Assembly: GCF_012349115.1 (NCBI RefSeq)
Contig: NZ_PQIG01000108.1
Span: forward strand, 1 to 43,884
Length of the DNA: 43,884 bases
Direction of reading: 5' to 3'
Source of the DNA: Rhizobium ruizarguesonis
GTDB lineage: Bacteria; Pseudomonadota; Alphaproteobacteria; Rhizobiales; Rhizobiaceae
Shown here: positions 23,178 to 31,044 of the stretch, one piece after another
Position numbering within the stretch: the first letter of the stretch is position 1
Layout: every line of letters starts with the position of its first letter
Notes under the pieces: model-generated
What the model saw: the letters and a program-made list of their open reading frames with translations, nothing else
Database searches by the model: none
What the model was told of the DNA's origin: nothing
Position numbers and translations under genes: made by a program

Positions 23178-24249
23178 GGGCCGCTTCAGCTCTCGGGAAG
23201 ACGAGGGTGACACTCATGCCGGTATCGGGGGACGAGGTGACTTCAACCTCGGCGCGGGCGTTCTGTTTCAGCGACTGTACGATCATCGCGCTGAGCTTCC
23301 CGGGCTGCGGCCAGGTCACGTCTTGGGGAAGACCGACCCCGTTATCAGCAACGGTAATTCTGCACCCGGTATCGCTGACGACACAGCGAAACGTGATTTC
23401 GCCGCCATCGCGCCCCACGAAAGCATGCTTCAGCGTATTGGTGAGGAGTTCGTTGATGACGAGGCCGGCCGGCATGGCGACATCGACGGAAACCGGCCAG
23501 GTATCGACCTTCATGTCCAGCCGGATCCCTTCCACGGCATGGGCCGCCATCACAGAAGCGGCAATCTGGCTCACATAGGTGCCAAGATCGACAGTGGCGC
23601 CTTTCTCTTCGTCCGACAGCGAGCGATAGAGCAGGGCCAAGGCTTCGATCCGCCCCGCAAGCCGTGCAAATCTTTCGCTTTCCTCATTCTGTTGAGCATT
23701 GCGCGCCTCCATTCGGATGAGCGCCGTGATCATCTGGAGATTGTTCTTCACGCGATGCTGTAGTTCCCGCAGAAGGACATCTTTCTCCGTCAGCAGTTCG
23801 CTGAAGCTCTCGGCGGCCGTCGCCTCATTGCGGGCAGCAAAGGCCACCAATCGGAAAAGCGGCGTGTCATCATCGTCGACGATCGTATTCGACCAGACAT
23901 CGATGATGACGCTGCTCTCGGCCTCGGCCACCAGCGAGAAGGCACCAATATATTCCTCAGCAGAGGTCACAGCTGCCGTGAGCGGCACCTCTCCGGAGAC
24001 GGCGGTGGAATTCAATTCAATGTCCGGCCAGGGTTTCCCCTGGACCTCGGTTGCCCCAAGCGCCGTCAGCCGTTCGAATTCGAGGTTGACGTAAATCAGC
24101 GGCTCGTTCCCACCGAGTTCGGAGACAGCCACCGCGAATGGCACATGATCGAGAAAGTGTCGAAACCGGTCATCATCAAGGGCTTCGGCAAGATGGGGCA
24201 AGTTGCCGACGCCTTCCGGCGAAATCGGCTGGTCTTTGCTATCGGTCAT
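23173..24249 (-). CDS. PAS-containing sensor histidine kinase, HisKA_2 family
   Basis: A 358-aa cytoplasmic kinase. Residues about 28-145 form a PAS-like sensor (FRHFLDHVPFAVAVSE, PLIYVNLEFERLTALG). The HisKA_2 dimerisation box is LLRELQHRVKNNLQM, with phospho-acceptor His165. The HATPase domain shows the N box (NELLTNTLKHAF) and DNGVGLP. ATG 24249 is chosen; the codon before it is TTG. No response regulator gene is adjacent, so it is an orphan. The stop codon falls inside the right arm of a RIME-like repeat, which may have replaced the original 3' end. HisKA_2 kinases often act in blue-light, stress or cell-cycle pathways, but nothing here identifies the signal. Confidence 0.9.
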   Translation of the reverse strand: MTDSKDQPISPEGVGNLPHLAEALDDDRFRHFLDHVPFAVAVSELGGNEPLIYVNLEFERLTALGATEVQGKPWPDIELNSTAVSGEVPLTAAVTSAEEYIGAFSLVAEAESSVIIDVWSNTIVDDDDTPLFRLVAFAARNEATAAESFSELLTEKDVLLRELQHRVKNNLQMITALIRMEARNAQQNEESERFARLAGRIEALALLYRSLSDEEKGATVDLGTYVSQIAASVMAAHAVEGIRLDMKVDTWPVSVDVAMPAGLVINELLTNTLKHAFVGRDGGEITFRCVVSDTGCRITVADNGVGLPQDVTWPQPGKLSAMIVQSLKQNARAEVEVTSSPDTGMSVTLVFPRAEAAR

Positions 24250-24490
24250 CAAATATTACTCGTGGACGCGGCTGCTCCCGCACAGCAGGAGAACTAGCGT
24301 TGCTTTAAAAGCTGCGGGGACGCAAGCGCAATCAGCACCGGCCAGTTCATGCGTTCGCAGTCTCTGCCATTGACGCTTCCTTGGTGCGGGTGAATGCGCG
24401 GGACGCCTTCGGCCATGCTGCAGCGCGCGATCTGCAAGCCCGTCATTTCAGGTGCGGTTTAAACTTCGAGCCTTCGATCGGGTTGTTATC

Positions 24491-24715
24491 TCAGCGGGCC
24501 CTGGCGCGTTTCGCAATGAGGGCAGAGGTGGCCGACACCCGGTTACTCTGTTCCCTCGCAAGCCGGGCCTCCCGAAGCCGCAACGTCTTTGCCTGTTGCG
24601 ACTGGGCGTCGGATTCGAGCTCCTCGGCCGCCTGGTTCTTCGCGAAGAACTGGGTCTGGACGTTGCCGAAGGCGATCTCCGCCCGCTGGCGAGATTTGCT
24701 GTATGTTTCTGTCAT
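24491..24715 (-). CDS. Small rhizobial coiled-coil protein of unknown function
   Basis: A 74-aa highly charged protein beginning MTETYSKSRQRAEIAF. It is rich in Ala, Arg, Glu and Gln with heptad-like spacing, so a helix or short coiled coil is expected. The C-terminus is strongly basic (IAKRARAR). It looks like a family of short proteins I associate with Rhizobiaceae, but I know no function. GGAG lies 6 nt before the ATG at 24715. It sits 45 nt downstream of the cold-shock gene terminator, on the same strand, so read-through could co-express them. Confidence 0.7.
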   Translation of the reverse strand: MTETYSKSRQRAEIAFGNVQTQFFAKNQAAEELESDAQSQQAKTLRLREARLAREQSNRVSATSALIAKRARAR

Positions 24716-24759
24716 GTTGGCTCCGATACTCGTGGGCTCGACGCGCGAGCGAAAACAAA

Positions 24760-24784
24760 AAGGCCAGGCAAATCGCCTGGCCTT
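24760..24784 (-). terminator. Rho-independent terminator of the cold-shock gene
   Basis: AAGGCCAGGC and GCCTGGCCTT form a perfect 10-bp stem with a 5-nt loop. On the minus strand a T-rich tract (TTTGTTTTC) follows. It lies about 65 nt after the cold-shock stop and just before the small downstream gene. Confidence 0.85.
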
Positions 24785-24847
24785 GAATGGATAACGTGCT
24801 TCCGGCAGTGCCAGTACATCCGTGGTCAAAGGAAAGCAGATACCGAT

Positions 24848-25057
24848 TTAAGCGTTCTGGAGATTGCAAGCGGACATCTTGCCCGACTTGTTGTCACGCT
24901 CCAGGTCGAAGCCGATCTTCTGGCCTTCGACAAGTTCGCGCATTCCGGCGCGCTCGACGGCGGAGATGTGAACGAAGGCGTCGTCGCCGCCATTGTCAGG
25001 CTGAATGAAGCCGAAGCCTTTGGTGGAATTGAACCATTTAACTGTGCCAGTGGCCAT
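24848..25057 (-). CDS. cspA: Cold-shock domain protein (CspA family)
   Basis: A 69-aa RNA/DNA-binding protein with the cold-shock fold. It begins MATGTVKWFNSTKGFGFI (RNP1: KGFGFI) and continues DDAFVHIS (RNP2-like). It should act as an RNA chaperone. The ATG at 25057 is the family start; upstream in-frame codons are leader. A TTGACA/TAGATA promoter at 25203-25231 predicts an untranslated leader of about 140 nt, as in cold-regulated csp messages. A strong terminator follows. Several csp paralogues are usual in rhizobia, so the exact paralogue name is uncertain. Confidence 0.95.
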   Translation of the reverse strand: MATGTVKWFNSTKGFGFIQPDNGGDDAFVHISAVERAGMRELVEGQKIGFDLERDNKSGKMSACNLQNA

Positions 25058-25202
25058 GATGATGAACCCTTTCATAGCAATATTGAAGAACCGCAACGCC
25101 AAGGCGATGCGGATGGTGATAGCGATTTTTGAAAGGAAGTTCGTTCAGAGCGCGGTGCCAATCGCGCGATAACCAAGCCAGCAAGCAAAATTCGATGGTC
25201 GC

Positions 25203-25231
25203 TATCTAGCTCAACGCCCCCGCGTTGTCAA
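25203..25231 (-). promoter_or_regulatory. Sigma-70 promoter for the cold-shock gene
   Basis: On the minus strand TTGACA (perfect -35) is followed after 17 nt by TAGATA (-10, four of six matches). Transcription would begin near 25196, about 140 nt before the cold-shock ATG. Confidence 0.75.
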
Positions 25232-25293
25232 CCATTGGTTTTCTGGTGGTGCATTGTTCAACTTTTGGATGTCTATGACGCGTTTACACCAAA

Positions 25294-25310
25294 CCGGGCG
25301 CCGCGCCCGG
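25294..25310 (-). terminator. Stem-loop after yihA
   Basis: CCGGGCG and CGCCCGG form a perfect 7-bp stem with a 3-nt loop, 16 nt past the yihA stop. On the minus strand it is followed by TTTGG only, so termination may be partial. Confidence 0.5.
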
Positions 25311-25325
25311 GGGCGCGCACGCCCT

Positions 25326-25979
25326 CTACTTCCAGCGGGCGATGCCGACGGTTTCGGCGATCGCCTGGCGCAGCTCGTCCAGCCCGTCGCCCTTTTCGGA
25401 CGAGGTGGACAGCACGCCGGGATAGGCGGCCGGGCGCTTGCGGATCTTTTCCGCCGTTTCGGCAAGCAGTTTCGGCACACCAGCCGCCTTGATCTTGTCG
25501 GTCTTGGTCAGCACGATCTGGTAGGAGACCGCTGCCTTGTCGAGCAGATCAAGCACGTCATCGTCGTTCTTCTTGATGCCGTGGCGGCTGTCGATCAACA
25601 CATAGACGCGCTTCAGCGTTGCGCGGCCACGCAGATAATCGAAGACGAGCTTGGTCCACTTGTCGACCTGCTCCTTCGGTGCCTGCGCATAACCATAGCC
25701 CGGCATGTCGACGATCGCCGTTGGTGGCAGGTCGCTGCCTTCGCCGGAATAGCCGTCCGGAACGAAATAATTGAGTTCCTGCGTGCGTCCCGGCGTGTTC
25801 GAGGTGCGCGCCAGACCCTTCTGGCCGACCAGCGCATTGATCAGCGAGGATTTGCCGACATTCGAGCGACCGGCAAAGGCCACTTCCAACGGCCCTTCCG
25901 GCGGCAGGAAATTCAGGGACGGTACGCCGCGGATGAAGATCCACGGGTGGCCGAAGAGCGGCTTTTCGATGTCGGACAT
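25326..25979 (-). CDS. yihA: Ribosome-biogenesis GTPase YihA/YsxC (EngB)
   Basis: A 217-aa GTPase needed for assembly of the large ribosomal subunit. G-motifs are in order: GRSNVGKSSL (P-loop, residues 37-46), the Thr of NTPGRTQELNYF (G2), DMPGYG (G3) and TKTDK (G4). The ATG at 25979 gives MSDIEKPLFG. It lies downstream of yidC on the same strand, but a strong terminator between them suggests its own promoter in the 139-nt gap. In related rhizobia I recall argB following directly; here about 4.4 kb of other genes intervene. Confidence 0.95.
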   Translation of the reverse strand: MSDIEKPLFGHPWIFIRGVPSLNFLPPEGPLEVAFAGRSNVGKSSLINALVGQKGLARTSNTPGRTQELNYFVPDGYSGEGSDLPPTAIVDMPGYGYAQAPKEQVDKWTKLVFDYLRGRATLKRVYVLIDSRHGIKKNDDDVLDLLDKAAVSYQIVLTKTDKIKAAGVPKLLAETAEKIRKRPAAYPGVLSTSSEKGDGLDELRQAIAETVGIARWK

Positions 25980-26092
25980 GCGGGCTCGGCAATCTCTGGG
26001 TTCGGTCTTTTACCGGGCTTCATGGTTTTACGGGCGGATGTCAAGCTTCGACGCCGTTTGCAGGCGTCTTCGTCCGCCGCCTGGAAATGAAA

Positions 26093-26114
26093 AAGCCCCG
26101 CCGGAGCGGGGCTT
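26093..26114 (-). terminator. Rho-independent terminator of yidC
   Basis: AAGCCCCGC and GCGGGGCTT form a perfect 9-bp stem with a 4-nt loop, followed on the minus strand by TTTC. It begins 4 nt after the yidC stop codon. Confidence 0.85.
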
Positions 26115-26118
26115 GGCA

Positions 26119-27912
26119 TCATTTCGACGGGGCCGTTTTTCGTCGGAACAGACCCTTCAGATTGTCGAAGAGTTCGACCTTGACGCCGTGGCGCTTCATG
26201 ATCACCGACTGCTGTGCTACCGAAAGCGTGTTGTTCCAGGCCCAGTAGATGACCAGGCCGGCCGGGAAGCTTGCCAGCATGAACATGAACACCAGCGGCA
26301 TCCAGGTGAAGATCATCGCCTGCGTCGGATCGGGCGGCGTCGGGTTCATGCGCATCTGCAGGAACATGGTGACGCCCATGATCAGCGGCCAGACGCCGAG
26401 ATGCAGAATGGTCGGCGCCTCGAAGGGCAAAAGGCCGAACAGATTGACGATTGTCGTCGGATCGGGCGCCGAAAGGTCCTTGATCCAGCCGAAGAACGGC
26501 GCGTGACGCATTTCGATGGTGATGTAGATCACCTTGTAGAGCGAGAAGAAGATCGGGATCTGCAGCGCCACCGGCCAGCAGCCGGCGATCGGATTGATCT
26601 TTTCTTCCTTGTAGAGCTGCATCGTTGCCTGCTGCAGCCCCATGCGGTCATCGGCGAATTTCGCCTTCAGCTCCTCCATCTTCGGCTGCATGCGCTTCAT
26701 GTTCGCCATCGAAGCGTACTGCTTGCTGGCGAGCGGGAAGAACAGGAGCTTGACGACGATGGTGGTGCACAGGATCGCCACGCCGAAATTGCCGAAGAAG
26801 CGATAGAAGAAGTCCATCAGCTTGAACATCGGCTTGGTGATGAAATAGAACCAGCCCCAGTCGATCAGCCGGTCGAACTTCGGGATCGAGTAGCTGGCCT
26901 CATAGCCGTCGATAACAGGCACTTCCTTGGCGCCGGCGAAGACGAGGTTCTTCAGCTCGATCGATTGGCCCGGCGCCACGGTGAAGGCATCGTCCTTGTA
27001 ATCGGCCTGATAGCGCGGCTGGCCATCGGCAAAGTGGGAGAAGCGCGCCTCATAGGCGGCACTTTGCGGCGGAACGATCGTCGCCGCCCAGTATTTGTCG
27101 GTAATGCCAAGCCAACCGCCGGTGGATTTCGCCGGCATCACGGCTTCCTTTTCGGCGGCGCTATATTTGGTTTCGATCAGGCCGTCATCGCCGATGACGC
27201 CGATGAAGCCTTCATGCAGCACGTAGACGGAGGGCGTCGTCGGCTTGTTGTAGCGCGTCACGCGGCCGTAGGAAGACAGCGAAGCGGGCGCCTGGCCGGC
27301 ATTGCTGATCTTGTCGGCGACGGTGAACATGTAGCGTTCGTCGACGGAAATCGTGCGGGTGAACGTCAGGCCCTTGTCGTTGGTATAGGTCAGCGTCACC
27401 GGCGTCTTTTCGGTGAGCTTGGCGCCTTCAGGCGCGGTCCAGAGCGTCGAGGCGCCGGGAACGTTGCCAGTCGCGTCGCTGCCGATATAGCCGAGCTCGG
27501 TGAAATAGCCGTCCTTGGTCTCGGCCGGGCTGAACAGCGTGATGGTCGGGCTCGAGTCGTCGACGGTCTCGTGATAGCCCTTGAGCTTCAGATCGTCGAG
27601 GCGGGCGCCGGCAAGGTTGATCGAGCCGGAAAGTGCCGGTGTGTCGATGACGACGCGCGGGGTCTTTGCCAGCGCCTGCTCGAGCGTCGCCGTCGCGACC
27701 GCCTGACCGGAAGGTGCCGTACCGCTCGGCTGGGCCGGCGTCTCGCCGCCGGCTGCCGGCTGCTGAACCTGCTCGGTCTGCTGCTGCGCCTTCTGGGCTT
27801 CCTGCGTCTTGCGCTGGGCCTCGATGCGCGGATTCATATAGAGAAACTGCCAGCCGAGGACGATCAGCACCGAGAGAGCGATCGCAATGAAGTAATTGCG
27901 GTTGTTTTCCAT
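26119..27912 (-). CDS. yidC: Membrane protein insertase YidC
   Basis: A 597-aa insertase that integrates proteins into the inner membrane, alone or with SecYEG. TM1 is at the N-terminus (FIAIALSVLIVLGWQFLYM), followed by a Gln/Ala/Pro-rich linker. A large periplasmic domain spans about 90-350. The conserved insertase core follows with the remaining membrane segments; the hydrophilic-groove Arg lies near the KQYASMANMKR stretch. The basic C-terminal tail can contact ribosomes. The second of two consecutive ATGs (27912) is preferred because AGGA lies 7 nt upstream. The start overlaps the rnpA stop, so translation is coupled. Confidence 0.96.
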   Translation of the reverse strand: MENNRNYFIAIALSVLIVLGWQFLYMNPRIEAQRKTQEAQKAQQQTEQVQQPAAGGETPAQPSGTAPSGQAVATATLEQALAKTPRVVIDTPALSGSINLAGARLDDLKLKGYHETVDDSSPTITLFSPAETKDGYFTELGYIGSDATGNVPGASTLWTAPEGAKLTEKTPVTLTYTNDKGLTFTRTISVDERYMFTVADKISNAGQAPASLSSYGRVTRYNKPTTPSVYVLHEGFIGVIGDDGLIETKYSAAEKEAVMPAKSTGGWLGITDKYWAATIVPPQSAAYEARFSHFADGQPRYQADYKDDAFTVAPGQSIELKNLVFAGAKEVPVIDGYEASYSIPKFDRLIDWGWFYFITKPMFKLMDFFYRFFGNFGVAILCTTIVVKLLFFPLASKQYASMANMKRMQPKMEELKAKFADDRMGLQQATMQLYKEEKINPIAGCWPVALQIPIFFSLYKVIYITIEMRHAPFFGWIKDLSAPDPTTIVNLFGLLPFEAPTILHLGVWPLIMGVTMFLQMRMNPTPPDPTQAMIFTWMPLVFMFMLASFPAGLVIYWAWNNTLSVAQQSVIMKRHGVKVELFDNLKGLFRRKTAPSK

Positions 27913-28313
27913 CATACGTTCCTGGGGCGTCCGTCTCCGGAGCGCCGGTGTTTCGGCCTGGTTTCCACGCGGGATTTCAGTTCCGCGGCCAATTCCTGGA
28001 AGGACGCGTCAAGCACGTCCCTGCGCGCGACAACCACATAGTCGTGTCCGGGCTGCATTGCAAACCCCGCATGAAGCCGCACCGCCTCTTTCAGGCGGCG
28101 GCGCATGCGGTTCCGTTCGACCGCGTTGCCATGTTTTTTGGTGACTGTAAAACCGACGCGTGCCTGGCTGTCGGGTTCCTTCCGGTCGAGGACTTCGAGA
28201 AGGAAGAGGCCGCCCCGGCGTTTTTCGCCCTCGCGCGCGGCAAGAAACTGCGGGCGGCTCTTCAGCCGCCCGACAGTGTGTTTCTTCTCACTGGTCGTCA
28301 ATTCGCCCGCCAT
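27912..28313 (-). CDS. rnpA: Ribonuclease P protein component
   Basis: Protein subunit of RNase P, which with the catalytic RNA matures the 5' ends of tRNAs. Up to 133 aa, basic. The family signature is present: RVGFTVTKKHGNAVERNRMRRRLKEAVR, quoted here as its parts VGFTVTKK and GNAVERNRMRRRLKE. The N-terminal GRLKSRPQFL is also typical. The ATG at 28313 has a poor Shine-Dalgarno; a TTG four codons later (28301) giving TTSEKKHTVGRLK is an alternative start. It sits 21 nt after rpmH and overlaps yidC, the standard bacterial order. Confidence 0.94.
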   Translation of the reverse strand: MAGELTTSEKKHTVGRLKSRPQFLAAREGEKRRGGLFLLEVLDRKEPDSQARVGFTVTKKHGNAVERNRMRRRLKEAVRLHAGFAMQPGHDYVVVARRDVLDASFQELAAELKSRVETRPKHRRSGDGRPRNV

Positions 28314-28334
28314 CTCTTACCGGGCAACCCGGCC

Positions 28335-28469
28335 TTACGCCGACAGACGATTGCGGCCCTGCGCGCGGCGGGCTGCGATGACCTTGCGGCCACCCTTCGT
28401 GGACATGCGCGCACGGAAACCGTGGCGACGCTTGCGAACAAGCTTGGATGGTTGGTAGGTACGCTTCAT
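28335..28469 (-). CDS. rpmH: 50S ribosomal protein L34
   Basis: A 44-aa ribosomal protein that begins MKRTYQPSKLVRKRRHGF and ends GRNRLSA, an unmistakable L34. It is a structural component of the large subunit. The gene is too short for usual length cut-offs, but identity and context (directly before rnpA) are clear. A good promoter lies about 110 nt upstream. A small perfect hairpin (CCGGG/CCCGG at 28320-28332) lies between its stop and the rnpA start and may affect rnpA translation. Confidence 0.97.
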   Translation of the reverse strand: MKRTYQPSKLVRKRRHGFRARMSTKGGRKVIAARRAQGRNRLSA

Positions 28470-28579
28470 TTATTTTAAACACCGCGGAGTGCGGCCCTTC
28501 TTGAATTTGCATAATGCAAGGAGCGTTGTTTTTCGAACGGGCGGGCCATGAAAGGCTTGAGTGACCGAACGTGCGCGGG

Positions 28580-28608
28580 CTTATAAGGATGAAGCCCGTA
28601 AAAGTCAA
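28580..28608 (-). promoter_or_regulatory. Sigma-70 promoter of the rpmH-rnpA-yidC run
   Basis: On the minus strand TTGACT (-35) and TATAAG (-10) are spaced by 17 nt. Predicted transcription starts near 28573, about 104 nt before the rpmH ATG. The -10 sequence lies within a short inverted repeat (CGGGCTT/AAGCCCG). Confidence 0.75.
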
Positions 28609-28888
28609 TTATGCCGGATCATTTCACTCTGCACTGCCGGCCTCGAAAGTAATTTCGCACTCTGGTGTTAAGAAATGAGGCCTGCCCTGAGTGGTTGTAG
28701 TTTTGCGTCGTGGCAGATCGATCGCCCAGGTTTTCAGGCGTTTACGCCTTCCGGCCGCATTCGGCATGGATCAATTCCGAAGCCATAATCGTAAATATTA
28801 GAAATCTAACTTTAATAAATTTCGCCGATATTCAACGTATCGACTGGGAATTTGCTTTCCAGGCAGTGGCGTAGCTAGGAGCATTGCA
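28609..28888. other. Gene-free region before the third chemoreceptor
   Basis: No coding sequence is convincing between the rpmH promoter and the chemoreceptor start. The last 100 nt are AT-rich (28790-28830) and should hold the chemoreceptor promoter. A small AGGCG/CGCCT hairpin lies at 28736-28749. Confidence 0.5.
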
Positions 28889-30886
28889 TTGAAGATCCGG
28901 GGCAAAATTAATCTGCTGGTTTGCGTGATGGGCGCGGTCGCACTTCTGATCGGCGCAACGGCATTGTCGGCGATGCACGAATACAGTCGCAACCTGACGG
29001 CTTACGAGCAGGCCGCCGCCCGCGCCTATGCCGGCGAACGCCTCAACCGTTTCGTCACGGCTGTGGTCATGGAGGCGCGCGGCATCTATGCCGCCAAAAC
29101 GATCAAGGACACGCCGAACTTCGCCAAGGGCCTGATGGCCGACCTCGACGAGATCGACAAGGTCATCTCGGGTTGGGCGCCGCTCGTTCCCGAGAGCGAG
29201 AAGGCCGATTTTGCCAAGCTTGTCGCCCGCGCCGCGGAATTCCGCACCTTCCGCACGGAAACGGCCCGCCTCGGCACGGAAGTCGGCCCCGAAGCCGCCG
29301 GCCAACAAGGCAACAATGACGCCAACCGCGCCAACCGCAAGGCGTTCCAGGCGGAAATCGATGCCGTCGTCGCCACCGACAAGGCAGCACTGGAAACCGT
29401 CAATGCCGAGATCGAGAGCTTCCGCTCCTGGGTGCTGATGCTCGTGCTCAGCATCACCGGCATCGGCATCGCCGTCGGCATCGGCATGGGCTTCTATATC
29501 GGCACCAGCCATCTCAGCCGCCCGATCAAGCGCGTCACCCATGCGATCAAGGAAGTCGCCGACGGCAATTTCGATGCCGAGGTTCCTTTCGCCGGCCGTC
29601 CGGACGAAATCGGCGAGATGGCCGCAGCGGTTGCGGTGTTCAAGGCGAACGGCCTGGCCGTCAAGCGCCTGAACGCCCAGGAAGCGGCGATGCGTGCCAA
29701 GAGCGACGACCTGCAGTCGAGCATGTCCGTCGTCGTGGCTGCGGCTGCGGCCGGCGATTTCGGCCACCGCATCAGCAAGGACTACGAGGACGACAACCTC
29801 AACCAGTTCGCCGGCAACATCAACACGCTGCTGTCGAGCGTCGATGCCGGCATCGGCGAGACCCGCCGCGTCGTCGCAAGCCTTGCCGAAGGCGACCTCA
29901 CTCAGACGATGAGCGGCAACTTCCAGGGCGCCTTCGCCGAGCTGCAGCAGAACGTCAACAATACCTTCGTCACCCTGCAGGCGACGATGCGCGAAGTGCG
30001 CGAAACGACGGAAGCGATGAACGGCAACACCGCCGAACTGCGCAATGCCAGCGACGACCTGTCGAAGCGCACCGAGCAGCAGGCAGCCGCCCTCGAACAG
30101 ACCTCGGCAGCGCTCGACGAGATCACCGCCGTCGTTCAGAATTCCACCGAGCGGGCGCATGAAGCCACCATCATGGTGTCCGAAGCCAAGGAGAATGCCG
30201 GCCGCTCCGGCGTCGTCGTGCGCAATGCCGTCGAGGCCATGGGCCGCATCGAGCAGGCGTCGCGCGAAATCAGCCAGATCATCAACGTCATCGACGAGAT
30301 CGCCTTCCAGACCAACCTGCTGGCGCTGAATGCCGGCGTCGAGGCGGCACGCGCCGGCGATGCCGGAAAGGGCTTCGCGGTGGTGGCGCAGGAGGTGCGC
30401 GAACTCGCCCAGCGTTCGGCAACGGCTGCCAAGGACATCAAGGCGCTGATCACCAAGTCGGGCAACGAGGTGCAGGTTGGTGTCAAGCTCGTCCAGGCGA
30501 CCGGCGAGGCACTGGCCGAAATCGGCACCCGCGTCATTGCCATCAACGACCATATCCATTCGATCGCGACGGCTGCGACCGAACAGTCGACCGGCCTCAA
30601 GGAAGTCAATACCGCCGTCAACCAGATGGACCAGGTGACACAGCAGAACGCTGCGATGGTGGAAGAGACCTCTGCCGCCACGCACAGGCTCTCGGCCGAA
30701 GCCGGTGGACTGGTGCGCCTCATCGCCCGCTTCAAATTGTCGGATGATGCGCCGGCACCCGTGGCGCTCGTCCGCAACGAGCCGCAAAGACCGGTTGCCT
30801 CGCCCGCCCGCCGTGCGATCGCCAAGGTCGCCCGCGCCTTCGGCGGTAATGCGGCCGCAGCCGAGCAGAGCTGGGAAGAGTTCTAA
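28889..30886 (+). CDS. Transmembrane methyl-accepting chemotaxis protein with helical sensor
   Basis: A 665-aa receptor. TM1 at about residues 8-28 and TM2 at about 181-203 bracket a periplasmic domain of about 150 residues, mostly helical (four-helix-bundle-like). HAMP (about 205-260) and a second HAMP-like segment lead to the signalling domain, with the IDEIAFQTNLLALNAGVEAA tip near 467. The C-terminus is SWEEF, identical to the receptor at the left end. The start is a TTG at 28889 with AGGAG 7 nt upstream; no ATG or GTG gives a full TM1. The ligand is unknown. Confidence 0.93.
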   Translation: MKIRGKINLLVCVMGAVALLIGATALSAMHEYSRNLTAYEQAAARAYAGERLNRFVTAVVMEARGIYAAKTIKDTPNFAKGLMADLDEIDKVISGWAPLVPESEKADFAKLVARAAEFRTFRTETARLGTEVGPEAAGQQGNNDANRANRKAFQAEIDAVVATDKAALETVNAEIESFRSWVLMLVLSITGIGIAVGIGMGFYIGTSHLSRPIKRVTHAIKEVADGNFDAEVPFAGRPDEIGEMAAAVAVFKANGLAVKRLNAQEAAMRAKSDDLQSSMSVVVAAAAAGDFGHRISKDYEDDNLNQFAGNINTLLSSVDAGIGETRRVVASLAEGDLTQTMSGNFQGAFAELQQNVNNTFVTLQATMREVRETTEAMNGNTAELRNASDDLSKRTEQQAAALEQTSAALDEITAVVQNSTERAHEATIMVSEAKENAGRSGVVVRNAVEAMGRIEQASREISQIINVIDEIAFQTNLLALNAGVEAARAGDAGKGFAVVAQEVRELAQRSATAAKDIKALITKSGNEVQVGVKLVQATGEALAEIGTRVIAINDHIHSIATAATEQSTGLKEVNTAVNQMDQVTQQNAAMVEETSAATHRLSAEAGGLVRLIARFKLSDDAPAPVALVRNEPQRPVASPARRAIAKVARAFGGNAAAAEQSWEEF

Positions 30887-30910
30887 GCTTTACTGACCAC
30901 GCGCCATTTT

Positions 30911-30936
30911 AACGCCGCCTCCGGGCGGCGTTTTCT
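30911..30936 (+). terminator. Rho-independent terminator of the third chemoreceptor
   Basis: AACGCCGCC and GGCGGCGTT form a perfect 9-bp stem with a TCCG loop, followed by TTCTT. It begins 25 nt after the stop codon. Confidence 0.9.
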
Positions 30937-31044
30937 TGTGGCGACATGACGCTGCTCGCAAAGATTTGAAAGCGGAGCGTATTGGTCTAATATAGAGCTC
31001 AACGGTAAGGGCGGCTGACGTGCTGCCGATCGGGCGAGACGACA

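Noticed and set aside
25771..28041. Long open frame on the plus strand across yidC
   Set aside because: It is the antisense shadow of yidC and shows no recognisable domain.
28832..30787. Long antisense frame over the third chemoreceptor
   Set aside because: Same shadow pattern as at the left chemoreceptor; the plus-strand frame is clearly the gene.
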